Below, piece after piece: positions 4,693 to 12,928 of a DNA stretch of 13,240 bases. Each line of letters opens with the position of its first letter. The stretch's first letter is position 1. This stretch comes from Candidatus Gastranaerophilales bacterium (GTDB lineage Bacteria > Cyanobacteriota > Vampirovibrionia > Gastranaerophilales > Gastranaerophilaceae), in contig CANRHJ010000040.1 in the NCBI GenBank assembly GCA_947630355.1, positions 1-13,240 on the forward strand. Reading direction: 5' to 3'. Below the pieces are notes generated by a model, which was not told where the DNA came from, did no database searches, and was given only the letters and a program-made list of their open reading frames with translations. The translations under genes and the position numbers were made by a program.

Positions 4693-7379
4693 TATAAATT
4701 TATCTTATTATACTCTATCTTTAGATTATTTAGCACCGTTTCTATCGTATTTTTATGACAGGTAAAATATAATATTTGATTTGTCTTAGAAAATTCTTCA
4801 AGACATTTTAAAGTATTTTTTGTTCTATTCATATCAAAATTAACAAAAGCATCATCTATAATCAAAGGTAAATCTGATTTGCCGTTAGGAGTTAGTGTTA
4901 TTTTATCCTTTGAGTAATTTGAAGCAAACCCTAATCTTAAAGCCAGATATAACTGTTCTTTAGTGCCTCTTGAGAGTTCATCCCATTTTTTTATTCTGCC
5001 TTCAGGGGTTTCTATTTCTTGAAGCTCCAAATTAATTTTATTATACTTTCGATTGGTCAATTCATATAAAAACTTTTCGGCATTAACCAAATCCGGCTGT
5101 GTTCTGTCAAAATCTTTTTGAGCTGATGATACAATATTTGATTGCAGCTTATTTATTAAAAGTTTTTTTATTATACATCTGTATTTGTCTGTAAATATTT
5201 TCTTTTGAGATTTTAAATCCGCCATATTTCCTAATTTTTCAAGGTCATTTTTCCGAAATTCCGCTTGTTTTAACTCTTTTTTTAAATCTTCTTTCTTCGT
5301 TTTCAACATTTCTTTTTGAACTTCGGGTTCAGCTAAAGGTTCTTCGTATTCAATTTCTGCTTCATATTTTCTTTTTTTATCTTCCTCTATCCTAACTTTT
5401 TCTTGTAAATCTGCAAGTGATGCTTGTTTCATGTCAATATCTTTTTTTATTTCTGAGTTTCTTACGGAAATATTATTAAGATTTTCGGTAAATTCTTTCA
5501 TATCTCCGGTATACTGCAAGGTTATGCCGGTATTATTTATAAAATCTTTTATACTGTCAGTTATATTTTTATTTATTGTTTCCCCTTCTTTTATTTCTTT
5601 TATAATATTCTCTTTTTCAATAAGCTCTTTTTTAAGATTTTTTATTATATCCGTAACGCCTATATAATCTTCGGGGCTTATTCCGTTTGGAAAAATTGTT
5701 TTATCAATACATAAATCCGCTTCGTCTTTTAAGCATTGAAGCTTTTCATAAAGCTCTTTTATTGTATTATTGTTACTTTTTTCTTTTTCTTTCGCCAATT
5801 CTTTTTCATTATTATTTTTTATAATTTCTTTAAGATTTTGATTAAGATTATTGAGTTTTATATGAAGCGAAAAGTCCTGCTCATCCGAACGGAAATTTTT
5901 ATCAAAATTACACGCCTTATTCTTTAAGTTGTTCAAAATATTGTCAATTTGATTTTTTTTACGGGTCAGCTGAAACTTCTTTTGTTTATCCGCACCGTCT
6001 AACTGCTTATATCCGAATATTACGGTTACTATTAATGCAGTTATTCCTAAAAACAATGAGCTCATCTCTGATTTATTAATTGTACTTATTATTATTCCGC
6101 CAATTACAGCGAAAATTATAATTCCGTATATTAATACATTTTTCAGGTTTGCATTCGTACTTATTTCTTTTAAGTTTTTTTCATCGTTATTAATTTCGGC
6201 GGAAAACGCATAATACTCATTCAATCCTTCTTCTATTTCTCTTGACAAGGTATTTACGGCATCTAAATTATAACTTGAATAATCTTTTACAAGTGATTTA
6301 TATGCCAATTCCGTTTTTAAAATTTCATTTTTTATATTCTCAAGATTTGCTTCCTTCGCTTTTATTTCGGATTGTATATCCGATAAACTTTTTATTATAC
6401 TTTTTAACTTATAAATATCATCTTCATTGATAACAAAGTTTTTAATAGTTTCATCATCGGACGACAAGCGATAATTTAAACTTAGTTTTTCTCTTTGCGA
6501 TTTTATATTTTTCAGGACATCTTCAAGTTTTTGATTATTTTTTTCAATAAGTTCTTGATTTGAATAAAATTTACCCGAATTTTCAAAAATTTCGGATAAA
6601 TTTCTTTGTTTTTCAAATAGTTTTTGATTAAATTCCGACTGTAATTTTTTTAATTCTTCCGCTTTTATTCCTTCTTCAATAGATAACCTGCCTATATTTT
6701 CCGCTGCGGAAATATATTCTTCCGTCTTTGAAACATTTTCAATCTCACTATTTAAGCGAGCTATATTTTTAAGACAGTCATTATATTGATTTTCCCTTGT
6801 CGAAAGATTTAATATATTTTCATCCAAGCTCTTTAAATTACTTAAGATTTCTTTAATATCTTTTTTCAGTTTACCGTCTTTACCTACAATACTTTGTATT
6901 TCAGCTTCCGTTTTATCGGAATATTTCTTGATTTTATCAACAAAAGGATCTTTTATTAAATTGATAAGTTCTGAAACAGATTTATTTTGAATTTTCATTA
7001 AATCATCAAGATTTATATAAAACCCTTGCTCAAAATAAATACGATTAATTTCGCTTTCAATAATATTTCCCGAACATTCGATATTATCATCAGTATTAAA
7101 TATTTTGCATCGCAGCTCGGGAGATTTGGTTGTATTAATATCAGCCCTATAGGATAATAATTTATTATCGTTTTTTTCAATTCGGAACCAAATCTTACCT
7201 GACTCCCCGCCCTTTTGCTTAAAGAGGCTGTCTTTAATAAATTTCATTAAAGAAGACTTTCCGGCTTCGTTTTCACCGTAAATAACATTCAGACCGCTGC
7301 CGAACTCATATTTTATTCCCGTATTTATATCTTTTTGGGTCTTTTCTATTAATATATTATCTATTATGAATTTCCCCAT
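4692..7379 (-). CDS. YhaN-like Rad50/SbcC-family ATPase with central membrane hairpin
   Basis: This 895-residue SMC/Rad50-type ABC ATPase is the likely partner of the phosphoesterase encoded just upstream; such pairs process DNA ends or DNA-protein blocks. The Walker A motif is GENEAGKSS (35-43). Long coiled coils fill about 170-400 and 465-720. The ABC signature is ELSRGTKEQLYLALR (801-815), Walker B is LPLIIDDAF (837-845), the D-loop is VNFD (846-849) and the switch histidine is H875 (TCHKNT). Between the coils lie two hydrophobic segments, about 413-432 and 440-456, split by a short loop where Rad50 carries its CxxC zinc hook; no CxxC exists here. This layout is that of YhaN rather than SbcC. 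GGAAGG lies 8 bases before the ATG, inside the end of the phosphoesterase gene, with one base between the genes. The strong terminator follows immediately. Confidence 0.9.
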   Translation of the reverse strand: MGKFIIDNILIEKTQKDINTGIKYEFGSGLNVIYGENEAGKSSLMKFIKDSLFKQKGGESGKIWFRIEKNDNKLLSYRADINTTKSPELRCKIFNTDDNIECSGNIIESEINRIYFEQGFYINLDDLMKIQNKSVSELINLIKDPFVDKIKKYSDKTEAEIQSIVGKDGKLKKDIKEILSNLKSLDENILNLSTRENQYNDCLKNIARLNSEIENVSKTEEYISAAENIGRLSIEEGIKAEELKKLQSEFNQKLFEKQRNLSEIFENSGKFYSNQELIEKNNQKLEDVLKNIKSQREKLSLNYRLSSDDETIKNFVINEDDIYKLKSIIKSLSDIQSEIKAKEANLENIKNEILKTELAYKSLVKDYSSYNLDAVNTLSREIEEGLNEYYAFSAEINNDEKNLKEISTNANLKNVLIYGIIIFAVIGGIIISTINKSEMSSLFLGITALIVTVIFGYKQLDGADKQKKFQLTRKKNQIDNILNNLKNKACNFDKNFRSDEQDFSLHIKLNNLNQNLKEIIKNNNEKELAKEKEKSNNNTIKELYEKLQCLKDEADLCIDKTIFPNGISPEDYIGVTDIIKNLKKELIEKENIIKEIKEGETINKNITDSIKDFINNTGITLQYTGDMKEFTENLNNISVRNSEIKKDIDMKQASLADLQEKVRIEEDKKRKYEAEIEYEEPLAEPEVQKEMLKTKKEDLKKELKQAEFRKNDLEKLGNMADLKSQKKIFTDKYRCIIKKLLINKLQSNIVSSAQKDFDRTQPDLVNAEKFLYELTNRKYNKINLELQEIETPEGRIKKWDELSRGTKEQLYLALRLGFASNYSKDKITLTPNGKSDLPLIIDDAFVNFDMNRTKNTLKCLEEFSKTNQILYFTCHKNTIETVLNNLKIEYNKINL

Positions 7380-7380
7380 A

Positions 7381-8667
7381 TCAGATGCCTTCCGCTTCTT
7401 CTGTGCATATAAGCCCGCATACGTTAATGCAGTTTTCTTTTGCTTTGTTTATTATCTCCGATTTTAAATTTTGATACTCTTCTTCATCAAAATCACAATC
7501 CTTAATAAATTTATTAAACAGATTTAATAAATCATTATAAGATTGTTCAATGAAATCATCATCGCAAATTTTTTTATAAATTCTTCCCGCTATACCTTCA
7601 TCGGACATAATTGTTTCAATATCCGCAACAGCTCCCGTGTTATTTATTATTTGAGAAATATAAACTCTTGAATTTGATTCTTGCTTAACATAATCAATTA
7701 CACCATTTAAAAAGCCGTCATTGATTTCGTCGTAATATTTAACACATCCCGTTAAACATACCCTTATTAAAAATAACTTACAAGTTTGATTTTCTTTTTT
7801 ATCAGTCAGCTCAATAATTGCATCGTTAATTGAATTTGCAGCTGTTATTATATCCGGAGAACCGGATAAATCTATATCAACATCTTCATATCTTATGACA
7901 TCAAGCGGTATAAACGAGTTATCTGCTATTTTTCCGTCTTCAACTTTAATAAACTTAACACCGTGAGCGCCTGTTTCTTTAGTATTTCTGCCTTGTAAAG
8001 TCCCCGAATATTGTATTTTATCGGCTTTATCAGGGATATGAATATGCCCCAATGCAAAATAGTCGTAATTTAATTCTTCCAAATCAGAATAGCTGCAAGG
8101 CGCATAAGGACTGTCCTTTTGTCCGTTTAAATCGCAGTGAAGAAGCCCTATATTAAACAATTCTTTTTCCTCACCCTCCGGTGACGTAAAATATTTACTC
8201 GGATTTTCTCTGAAACAATTATCTTTAAAACTTATTGCATGTACTATTGCAGCCTTATTTCCTTCCTTATCATATACCGTAAATTTATCATTAAAATTAC
8301 TGTTTAATCCGACAATTTTTATGTTTGAATTTTCATTAAAATCAAAAGTATTCTTATTATAAGAAGCCAAACAATCATGATTTCCCGCAATAAGAAAGAC
8401 TTTAATGCCTGCTTCATCAAGTCTTGTAAGACCGTTTTTTAATATAAGTTTGGCATCAAAATCCTGTTCGTTAGAATCAAAAGTATCTCCGCTGATTAAT
8501 ATAAAATCAACCTGCTTCCTTATTGCAAAATCAATAAAATTATTAAAAGCTTGATTTAATGCGGTTTTGTAGATACCGTTCATATTAATATCGGATGAAA
8601 ATGCCGATACTCCCGAAAATGGTCTGCCCAAATGAATATCCGAAATATGAATAAATGAAAAATTCAA
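7381..8667 (-). CDS. YhaO/SbcD/Mre11-like metallophosphoesterase
   Basis: This 428-residue calcineurin-like phosphoesterase is the presumed nuclease subunit for the ATPase that follows. All metal-site blocks are present: D10-x-H12 (HISDIHLG), D61 (ISGDTFD), N96-H97-D98 (AGNHD), H177 (GLLHCD) and H208/H210 (ALGHIH). Residues ~235-428 are the less conserved capping and partner-binding part. Its end is acidic, with two cysteines close together. The start is a TTG: GAGGG lies 6 bases upstream, the family opening 'F.HISDIHLG' follows directly, and no earlier in-frame ATG is better placed. The gene is first of a two-gene operon, with one base separating it from the ATPase gene. The substrate is unknown; in YhaO/YhaN, as in SbcCD, double-strand ends or hairpins are the expected target. 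Confidence 0.9.
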   Translation of the reverse strand: MNFSFIHISDIHLGRPFSGVSAFSSDINMNGIYKTALNQAFNNFIDFAIRKQVDFILISGDTFDSNEQDFDAKLILKNGLTRLDEAGIKVFLIAGNHDCLASYNKNTFDFNENSNIKIVGLNSNFNDKFTVYDKEGNKAAIVHAISFKDNCFRENPSKYFTSPEGEEKELFNIGLLHCDLNGQKDSPYAPCSYSDLEELNYDYFALGHIHIPDKADKIQYSGTLQGRNTKETGAHGVKFIKVEDGKIADNSFIPLDVIRYEDVDIDLSGSPDIITAANSINDAIIELTDKKENQTCKLFLIRVCLTGCVKYYDEINDGFLNGVIDYVKQESNSRVYISQIINNTGAVADIETIMSDEGIAGRIYKKICDDDFIEQSYNDLLNLFNKFIKDCDFDEEEYQNLKSEIINKAKENCINVCGLICTEEAEGI

Positions 8668-8686
8668 AATTTACCCTCTTTTACTA

Positions 8687-8716
8687 ATTTTATCACAACT
8701 CTTTTATACTTGTAAC
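8687..8716 (-). promoter_or_regulatory. candidate promoter for the YhaO/YhaN-like operon
   Basis: On the minus strand GTTACA (8716-8711) and TAAAAT (8692-8687) are 18 bases apart, matching -35 and -10 at 4/6 and 5/6. The leader would be short and include GAGGG before the TTG start. A perfect TATAAT on the same strand (8731-8726) is an alternative but lacks a -35. Confidence 0.35.
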
Positions 8717-8808
8717 CTTTTTATAATTATACTCATATTCCTACTCTTATCCGTTTGATTTTTTATAAGTTCTTTTTATTATGTTCTTGTTCAAAGGGAG
8801 GTTAGAAT

Positions 8809-8916
8809 ATGTATAAATTATTAATGCTTGGTACAATTGTCGGTATAGGATGGGGAATTTCCAAATTCATTAAAAAAAATAAAAAAAATGACTCTGTCCC
8901 TCAAATGCAAAACTGA
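8809..8916 (+). CDS. 35-residue single-pass membrane microprotein
   Basis: This short frame is preceded by AAAGGGAGG (8793-8801), the strongest ribosome site in the window, 7 bases from the ATG. The product has one predicted membrane helix (about residues 4-21) with glycines at 8, 12 and 16, a GxxxGxxxG zipper that favours helix packing, plus G14 and W15. A cluster of lysines follows (K19, K22, K23, K25, K26), then a short polar tail ending in PQMQN. By the positive-inside rule the tail should be cytoplasmic. It lies alone between the divergent phosphoesterase gene and the convergent cstA, and ends at a hairpin. I recognise no family; it loosely resembles the N-terminal anchor of YtxH-like proteins. 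It is not like YbdD/YjiX, the small partners of CstA-type transporters. Being real is supported by the ribosome site and organised composition; function is unknown. Confidence 0.6.
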   Translation: MYKLLMLGTIVGIGWGISKFIKKNKKNDSVPQMQN

Positions 8917-8920
8917 TTTT

Positions 8921-8952
8921 AAAGAAGCAAAAGATTATTCTTTTGCTTCTTT
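8921..8952. terminator. 13-bp perfect hairpin between convergent genes, likely terminator
   Basis: AAAGAAGCAAAAG (8921-8933) pairs exactly with CTTTTGCTTCTTT (8940-8952) around loop ATTATT. It follows the microprotein stop by four bases. The far arm encodes the last CstA residues, and the cstA stop lies in the loop. Neither side has a separate long T-run, so termination relies on T-rich arms; it may instead protect message 3' ends. Confidence 0.6.
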
Positions 8953-10374
8953 CAGTTTATATTTATATACCATTACTGCACTTATTAATGTTAGTATTAT
9001 TGCCGATATTTTTGAAAAATTATAATTTGCGCTAAACCCTATCGGGGATGTCATTATAAACAATAAAGTGATGAATATATAAAACAATCCGGGAATAAGT
9101 GTTATTAAATAATTTTTCTTATTTTTATACAAATATACACTGGCATATAAGAATGTTGGTACGGCTATTAATTGGTTTACGAAGTTAAAATATCTCCATA
9201 CCAAAGAAAAACTGCCCGCATTTGATTTTGCCCATATTATTATTGATGTTATTACTATTGCTATAGGTATCATTATAATCATTCTGTTCTTAATTTTTGT
9301 TTGTTTTAGCCCTATAGCATCCGCTAAAATCATTCTCAAACCTCTTAGTGCCGTATCACCTGATGTTATAGGCAATACTGCAACAGCAACAGTAACTATA
9401 AAAGCAAGCGAGGGTAATGCAAACTCGTCAGCTATTGCGTTTATTACATTTACACTTCCGTACAAACTTTCATTTATTAAATGTAAATTATATATATGCA
9501 TGGCACCTGCGGCCCATATCATAGCAATTAACGATTCCAAACACATCATTCCGTAATATATTTGCCTTCCGTCTTTTTCTTGCGCTATTGTGCGTGATAC
9601 TATGGTTGATTGCGTTGCATGAAATCCCGATAACAATCCGCAGCTTACCGTCATAAAAAACATCGGCAATATATGAAGCTTTTGCGGATGCTCATTCAGA
9701 TGAGTAAAATCAATGTTGCTTATTACCACACCTTTTACAAAAAATCCCGCTAAAATTAACCCAGTTCCCGCTATCAGTAATAATCCCAATACGGGATAAA
9801 ATCTGCCAATGATTTTATCTATCGGAAACATAGCTGCAAACACATAATATAAAGCTATCAATATATATATAATTATTACATTCCTGTTAGAAAGAGAAAA
9901 ATCGTTTTGATTAAAAAAACGTTCCAGTATTAAATCGCCCGCCGTATATACAAATACTGCCGCTAACAACAGCAACATTACAGATACGGCTATTATAAAA
10001 AACCTGTAAAATCCTTGTCCCAAATATTTTTTTATTAATTCGGTTATTTGTGCACCGTTATTCTTCACTGATATCATTCCGCTGAAATAATCATGTACAC
10101 CGCCCATTAATACACATCCTAAAGGAATTAATATAAAAGCAACAGGCCCGAACAATATCCCCTGTATTGCTCCTAATATAGGACCTAAACCTGCTATATT
10201 TAATAAATGTATCAGCATATTTCTGTTTTTGCTCAAAGGCAGGTAGTCCACATCATCTCTCATCTTTATTGCAGGAGTTAATTCCTGAGTCACACCCGCC
10301 AAACTCTCCGTGTATCTTGAATACACTATATACCCTACCGTTAATATTATTATTCCCGCTATAAATGTTATCAT
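8935..10374 (-). CDS. cstA: CstA-family carbon starvation transporter, short form
   Basis: This 479-residue polytopic membrane protein has the CstA hallmark blocks: 'GLGPILGAI' (62-70) followed by 'GPVAFILIPLGCVLMGGVHD' and YFSGMIS (76-102), and 'SCGLLSGFHATQST' (244-257). A 'SLIAMIWAAGAMH' helix (281-293) and many further membrane helices run to the C-terminus. Characterised relatives (E. coli CstA and BtsT, Campylobacter CstA) take up pyruvate or peptides when carbon is scarce. E. coli CstA is about 700 residues, so this is the compact form found in many anaerobes, ending soon after the last helices. The likely ribosome site is AAGGGA, about 10 bases upstream. It is the last gene of a run with the GT39 gene (19 bases upstream), but no YbdD-type small partner follows. 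Substrate is inferred only from the family. Confidence 0.9.
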   Translation of the reverse strand: MITFIAGIIILTVGYIVYSRYTESLAGVTQELTPAIKMRDDVDYLPLSKNRNMLIHLLNIAGLGPILGAIQGILFGPVAFILIPLGCVLMGGVHDYFSGMISVKNNGAQITELIKKYLGQGFYRFFIIAVSVMLLLLAAVFVYTAGDLILERFFNQNDFSLSNRNVIIIYILIALYYVFAAMFPIDKIIGRFYPVLGLLLIAGTGLILAGFFVKGVVISNIDFTHLNEHPQKLHILPMFFMTVSCGLLSGFHATQSTIVSRTIAQEKDGRQIYYGMMCLESLIAMIWAAGAMHIYNLHLINESLYGSVNVINAIADEFALPSLAFIVTVAVAVLPITSGDTALRGLRMILADAIGLKQTKIKNRMIIMIPIAIVITSIIIWAKSNAGSFSLVWRYFNFVNQLIAVPTFLYASVYLYKNKKNYLITLIPGLFYIFITLLFIMTSPIGFSANYNFSKISAIILTLISAVMVYKYKLKEAKE

Positions 10375-10393
10375 TTATTCTTTATCCCTTAAT

Positions 10394-11878
10394 TTATTTT
10401 TTCCTGAATTTTATATATATTCCATCACCGTCTGTTACGGCTTTTTCTATTACCCCATTTTCCTTTATCCATTCGTATGCTTTTGTCATTCCGTCACCTA
10501 TATACGGATAGTCTTTTATATATATATTAATAAGTGTTTTATTATCTGTTTTATTAATAAATTCTTCAAAATCACTGCATTCTTCCACATCGTTAATAAA
10601 GTCTATTCTGTTCATATTTATATCATATATTCTCAACGATGCATCTCGTTTTGCCGAATATATTTTTTCCCCTCTTTTATAATCTGTTTTTAAATATTTA
10701 TACAATTCTCGCGCAGTTGACATCCTATAATAATCTTTATTATTCCAAACTTCTTTTATATAATTTATATTAAAATTTTTAAAAATAAAAATAAGCAATA
10801 TAACAGCAAGTATCGGAATAACACATAGCTTTTTATTCAAATTTTTATAATACGAATAATCAATTGCACTTGTAAATACTATTAACCACTGCGGCATTAA
10901 ATAAAGAGTCTGCCTCCCTATAAAAGGAAATTTATCCATATACCCTAATATTAGCATTATTATTACAGGGGATATAAATAGTAAAGTTCTTACGGAATTT
11001 TTTCTCATCATTACCGATAAACCGATAAGCAACACAAATATTGCCATTATAACAATATTATTTTGAGGAAATATTCCCGTATGATAATTAAATAACCAGC
11101 ACAAATCATTCATTGTTTTTGGCGCAAAATTGCCTAATAATTGCCAAGATTCATGCAAATATGTATCATAATTTATTCTTCTTATACATACTTCATGATA
11201 ATAAAATAGTGTCATAATCAAAAACGGAATTGAAAATATGAGATAATTTATCCAATTCTTTTTAGTATTATTTTTAAGTAATAGTATAAAAAGACCGCAG
11301 ATTATTCCCATTAAATAAAATATTGCACTATATGCACTCCAAGACATTATTCCCGCAATTAAAGCAAAGAATATAATTTTTTTTAGCGTTATTTTATTAT
11401 AATCTATAAAAAATACACCTAAACTTATAATCACACTGCATAAAAAATCTAATGAATAAAATTTAAAATATTGCGTATTAAACAGTATCTCATTGTTAAA
11501 TACTATATAGGCTAACGGCAGTAAAAATAAATATTTGGTTTTTATTACCTTTTTCGCTAAAACAGCAAATAAAGGCAAAGTTATAACGGAATACAACATT
11601 GGGAAAAATCTGAAAGCCAATTCGTTATGTCCGAATATTCCGTAAACCCACCTCGTTATCAGTAAAAATACAGGCGGTGAATATTCTTCCGCTAATCCCC
11701 TGAAAAAATGGTACCTGCCTTCTAAAATCCCTTGCGCATTCCTTATTAATGCATCTTCATCCACCCAAAAAGATAAATTGGTTAAATATACCTTTATCCT
11801 TAATATTATACCTATAATTATTATAACTATAGCTAAAATTAATTCCGTATTAATTCCGTATTTTTCTGTGTTTTGCAT
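10394..11878 (-). CDS. GT39-type membrane glycosyltransferase (PMT/ArnT-like)
   Basis: This 494-residue GT-C fold protein has about ten membrane helices. After the first helix (about 12-28) comes FWVDEDA (37-43), whose D40-E41 pair is the catalytic/metal motif of the dolichyl- or polyprenyl-phosphate-sugar transferases. Then come 'EEYSPPVFLL' (64-73), 'ELAFRFFPMLYSV' (86-98) and 'YFKFYSLDFL' (137-146), all typical of the PMT/ArnT clan. From about residue 373 a soluble, probably periplasmic, domain ends the protein. Such enzymes move a sugar from a lipid carrier to lipid A, a protein or another envelope glycan; donor and acceptor cannot be read here. The ribosome site before the ATG is weak and lies within the 11-base gap after the SGNH gene, so translation may be coupled. 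The SGNH and CstA neighbours suggest one transcript. Confidence 0.82.
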   Translation of the reverse strand: MQNTEKYGINTELILAIVIIIIGIILRIKVYLTNLSFWVDEDALIRNAQGILEGRYHFFRGLAEEYSPPVFLLITRWVYGIFGHNELAFRFFPMLYSVITLPLFAVLAKKVIKTKYLFLLPLAYIVFNNEILFNTQYFKFYSLDFLCSVIISLGVFFIDYNKITLKKIIFFALIAGIMSWSAYSAIFYLMGIICGLFILLLKNNTKKNWINYLIFSIPFLIMTLFYYHEVCIRRINYDTYLHESWQLLGNFAPKTMNDLCWLFNYHTGIFPQNNIVIMAIFVLLIGLSVMMRKNSVRTLLFISPVIIMLILGYMDKFPFIGRQTLYLMPQWLIVFTSAIDYSYYKNLNKKLCVIPILAVILLIFIFKNFNINYIKEVWNNKDYYRMSTARELYKYLKTDYKRGEKIYSAKRDASLRIYDINMNRIDFINDVEECSDFEEFINKTDNKTLINIYIKDYPYIGDGMTKAYEWIKENGVIEKAVTDGDGIYIKFRKK

Positions 11879-11889
11879 TATACTTTTTT

Positions 11890-12849
11890 CTACATTTTAA
11901 ACTTTTTAACTAAAACAGGTAAAAATTCAGCCCACATCTTAGCAGAAGGATGATGATTGTCAACTTTGTATTCGGGAGTGCATAACGCTTTACCGCCGCC
12001 TGTTTCCGCCTCAATATTTACTGTCTCAAATCCCAGTTCTTTTAATTTTTCATATTCTTCATCGCTAAAATAATCACTATCAGGTACAATATCTCGTTTA
12101 TTTTCAACACTGCATTCATCATCTGTATACATAAGCATTATCAATTTTGCTTTCGGATATCTTTGTTTTATTATTTCTACACTTTTACCTAAAATATCAA
12201 ACATTAATTTAGATGTATATTCACGATTTTTAGTTAATTTATCTTGTAAATGATACTGATAATATTTAACAATTAAAAATCTATACCAGAACGGACAGTG
12301 TTTTTTATCTGCGGATACCAAATTTCCGTTTTTATCATAATAATATCTTAAATACAAGCCCGTTTCATGCGGCCATCCCTGTATAAAATGCAGCCTTCTT
12401 CTTTGATCATTTATATATGTATAAATAATATAATCGGGCTCTAATTCTTTTATATTTTCATTGACTTCCAATTGCTTTAACATATGAGCAAAAGTCCATC
12501 CTTCACCGCCTAAATTATATACGGGACGTTTTGTCAGTTTCGATAGTTGACCTGATAAATTTTCCTCATCACTTAATTCAGTTCCGTATATTACCGAATA
12601 CCCAAATAATAAAATAGGTGCTTTTTTATAATTTTTTCCGGCAATCGGTATTTGATGTTCACCCGGTACATCAAAATATACATAAAAAGGAGGTGTTGTG
12701 TATGTACGCAGCATATGAGTTATTGCAAAATTTTGTATAAATTGCCATTGAAACTTCACGGCAAATACAAAACAAACAAGTTCCGCCGTTAACAATAATA
12801 CAAATATTGAGATTATATTTATTAAAACTATTTTTATTATCTTTTTCAT
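11890..12849 (-). CDS. membrane-anchored SGNH/GDSL-like hydrolase
   Basis: This 319-residue protein has an N-terminal membrane helix (about 7-30, after MKKIIK), giving a likely periplasm-facing domain with no cleavage motif evident. The SGNH blocks can be traced: block I is LLFGYS (80-85) with nucleophile S85, block II is YNLGGEG (111-117), block III is 'YTYINDQ' (143-149) with N147, and block V is DNHHPS (297-302) with D297 and H300. Block I reads GYS where GDS is usual; the changed residue is not catalytic. Members act as esterases or acyl-transfer partners on glycans, peptidoglycan or lipids. The next gene is a GT39 glycosyltransferase only 11 bases on, so acetylation or deacetylation of the same glycan is plausible but inferred. 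The ribosome site is weak. The 79 bases upstream hold a poor promoter candidate (TTTACT, 17 bases, TAATAT at 12900-12872). Confidence 0.72.
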   Translation of the reverse strand: MKKIIKIVLINIISIFVLLLTAELVCFVFAVKFQWQFIQNFAITHMLRTYTTPPFYVYFDVPGEHQIPIAGKNYKKAPILLFGYSVIYGTELSDEENLSGQLSKLTKRPVYNLGGEGWTFAHMLKQLEVNENIKELEPDYIIYTYINDQRRRLHFIQGWPHETGLYLRYYYDKNGNLVSADKKHCPFWYRFLIVKYYQYHLQDKLTKNREYTSKLMFDILGKSVEIIKQRYPKAKLIMLMYTDDECSVENKRDIVPDSDYFSDEEYEKLKELGFETVNIEAETGGGKALCTPEYKVDNHHPSAKMWAEFLPVLVKKFKM

Positions 12850-12928
12850 TATTTTTTCTTTATTCTTTTTTATATTATCAATAAATGATTTGCAAGTAAA
12901 TAAAAATTATTTATTATTAAATCTCAAA

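Noticed and set aside
12900..12921. A/T-only inverted repeat (AAATAA-TTT-TTATTT on the minus strand) after the PHP gene.
   Set aside because: It has a six- to seven-pair A-T stem with no following T-run; expected by chance in such A+T-rich DNA.
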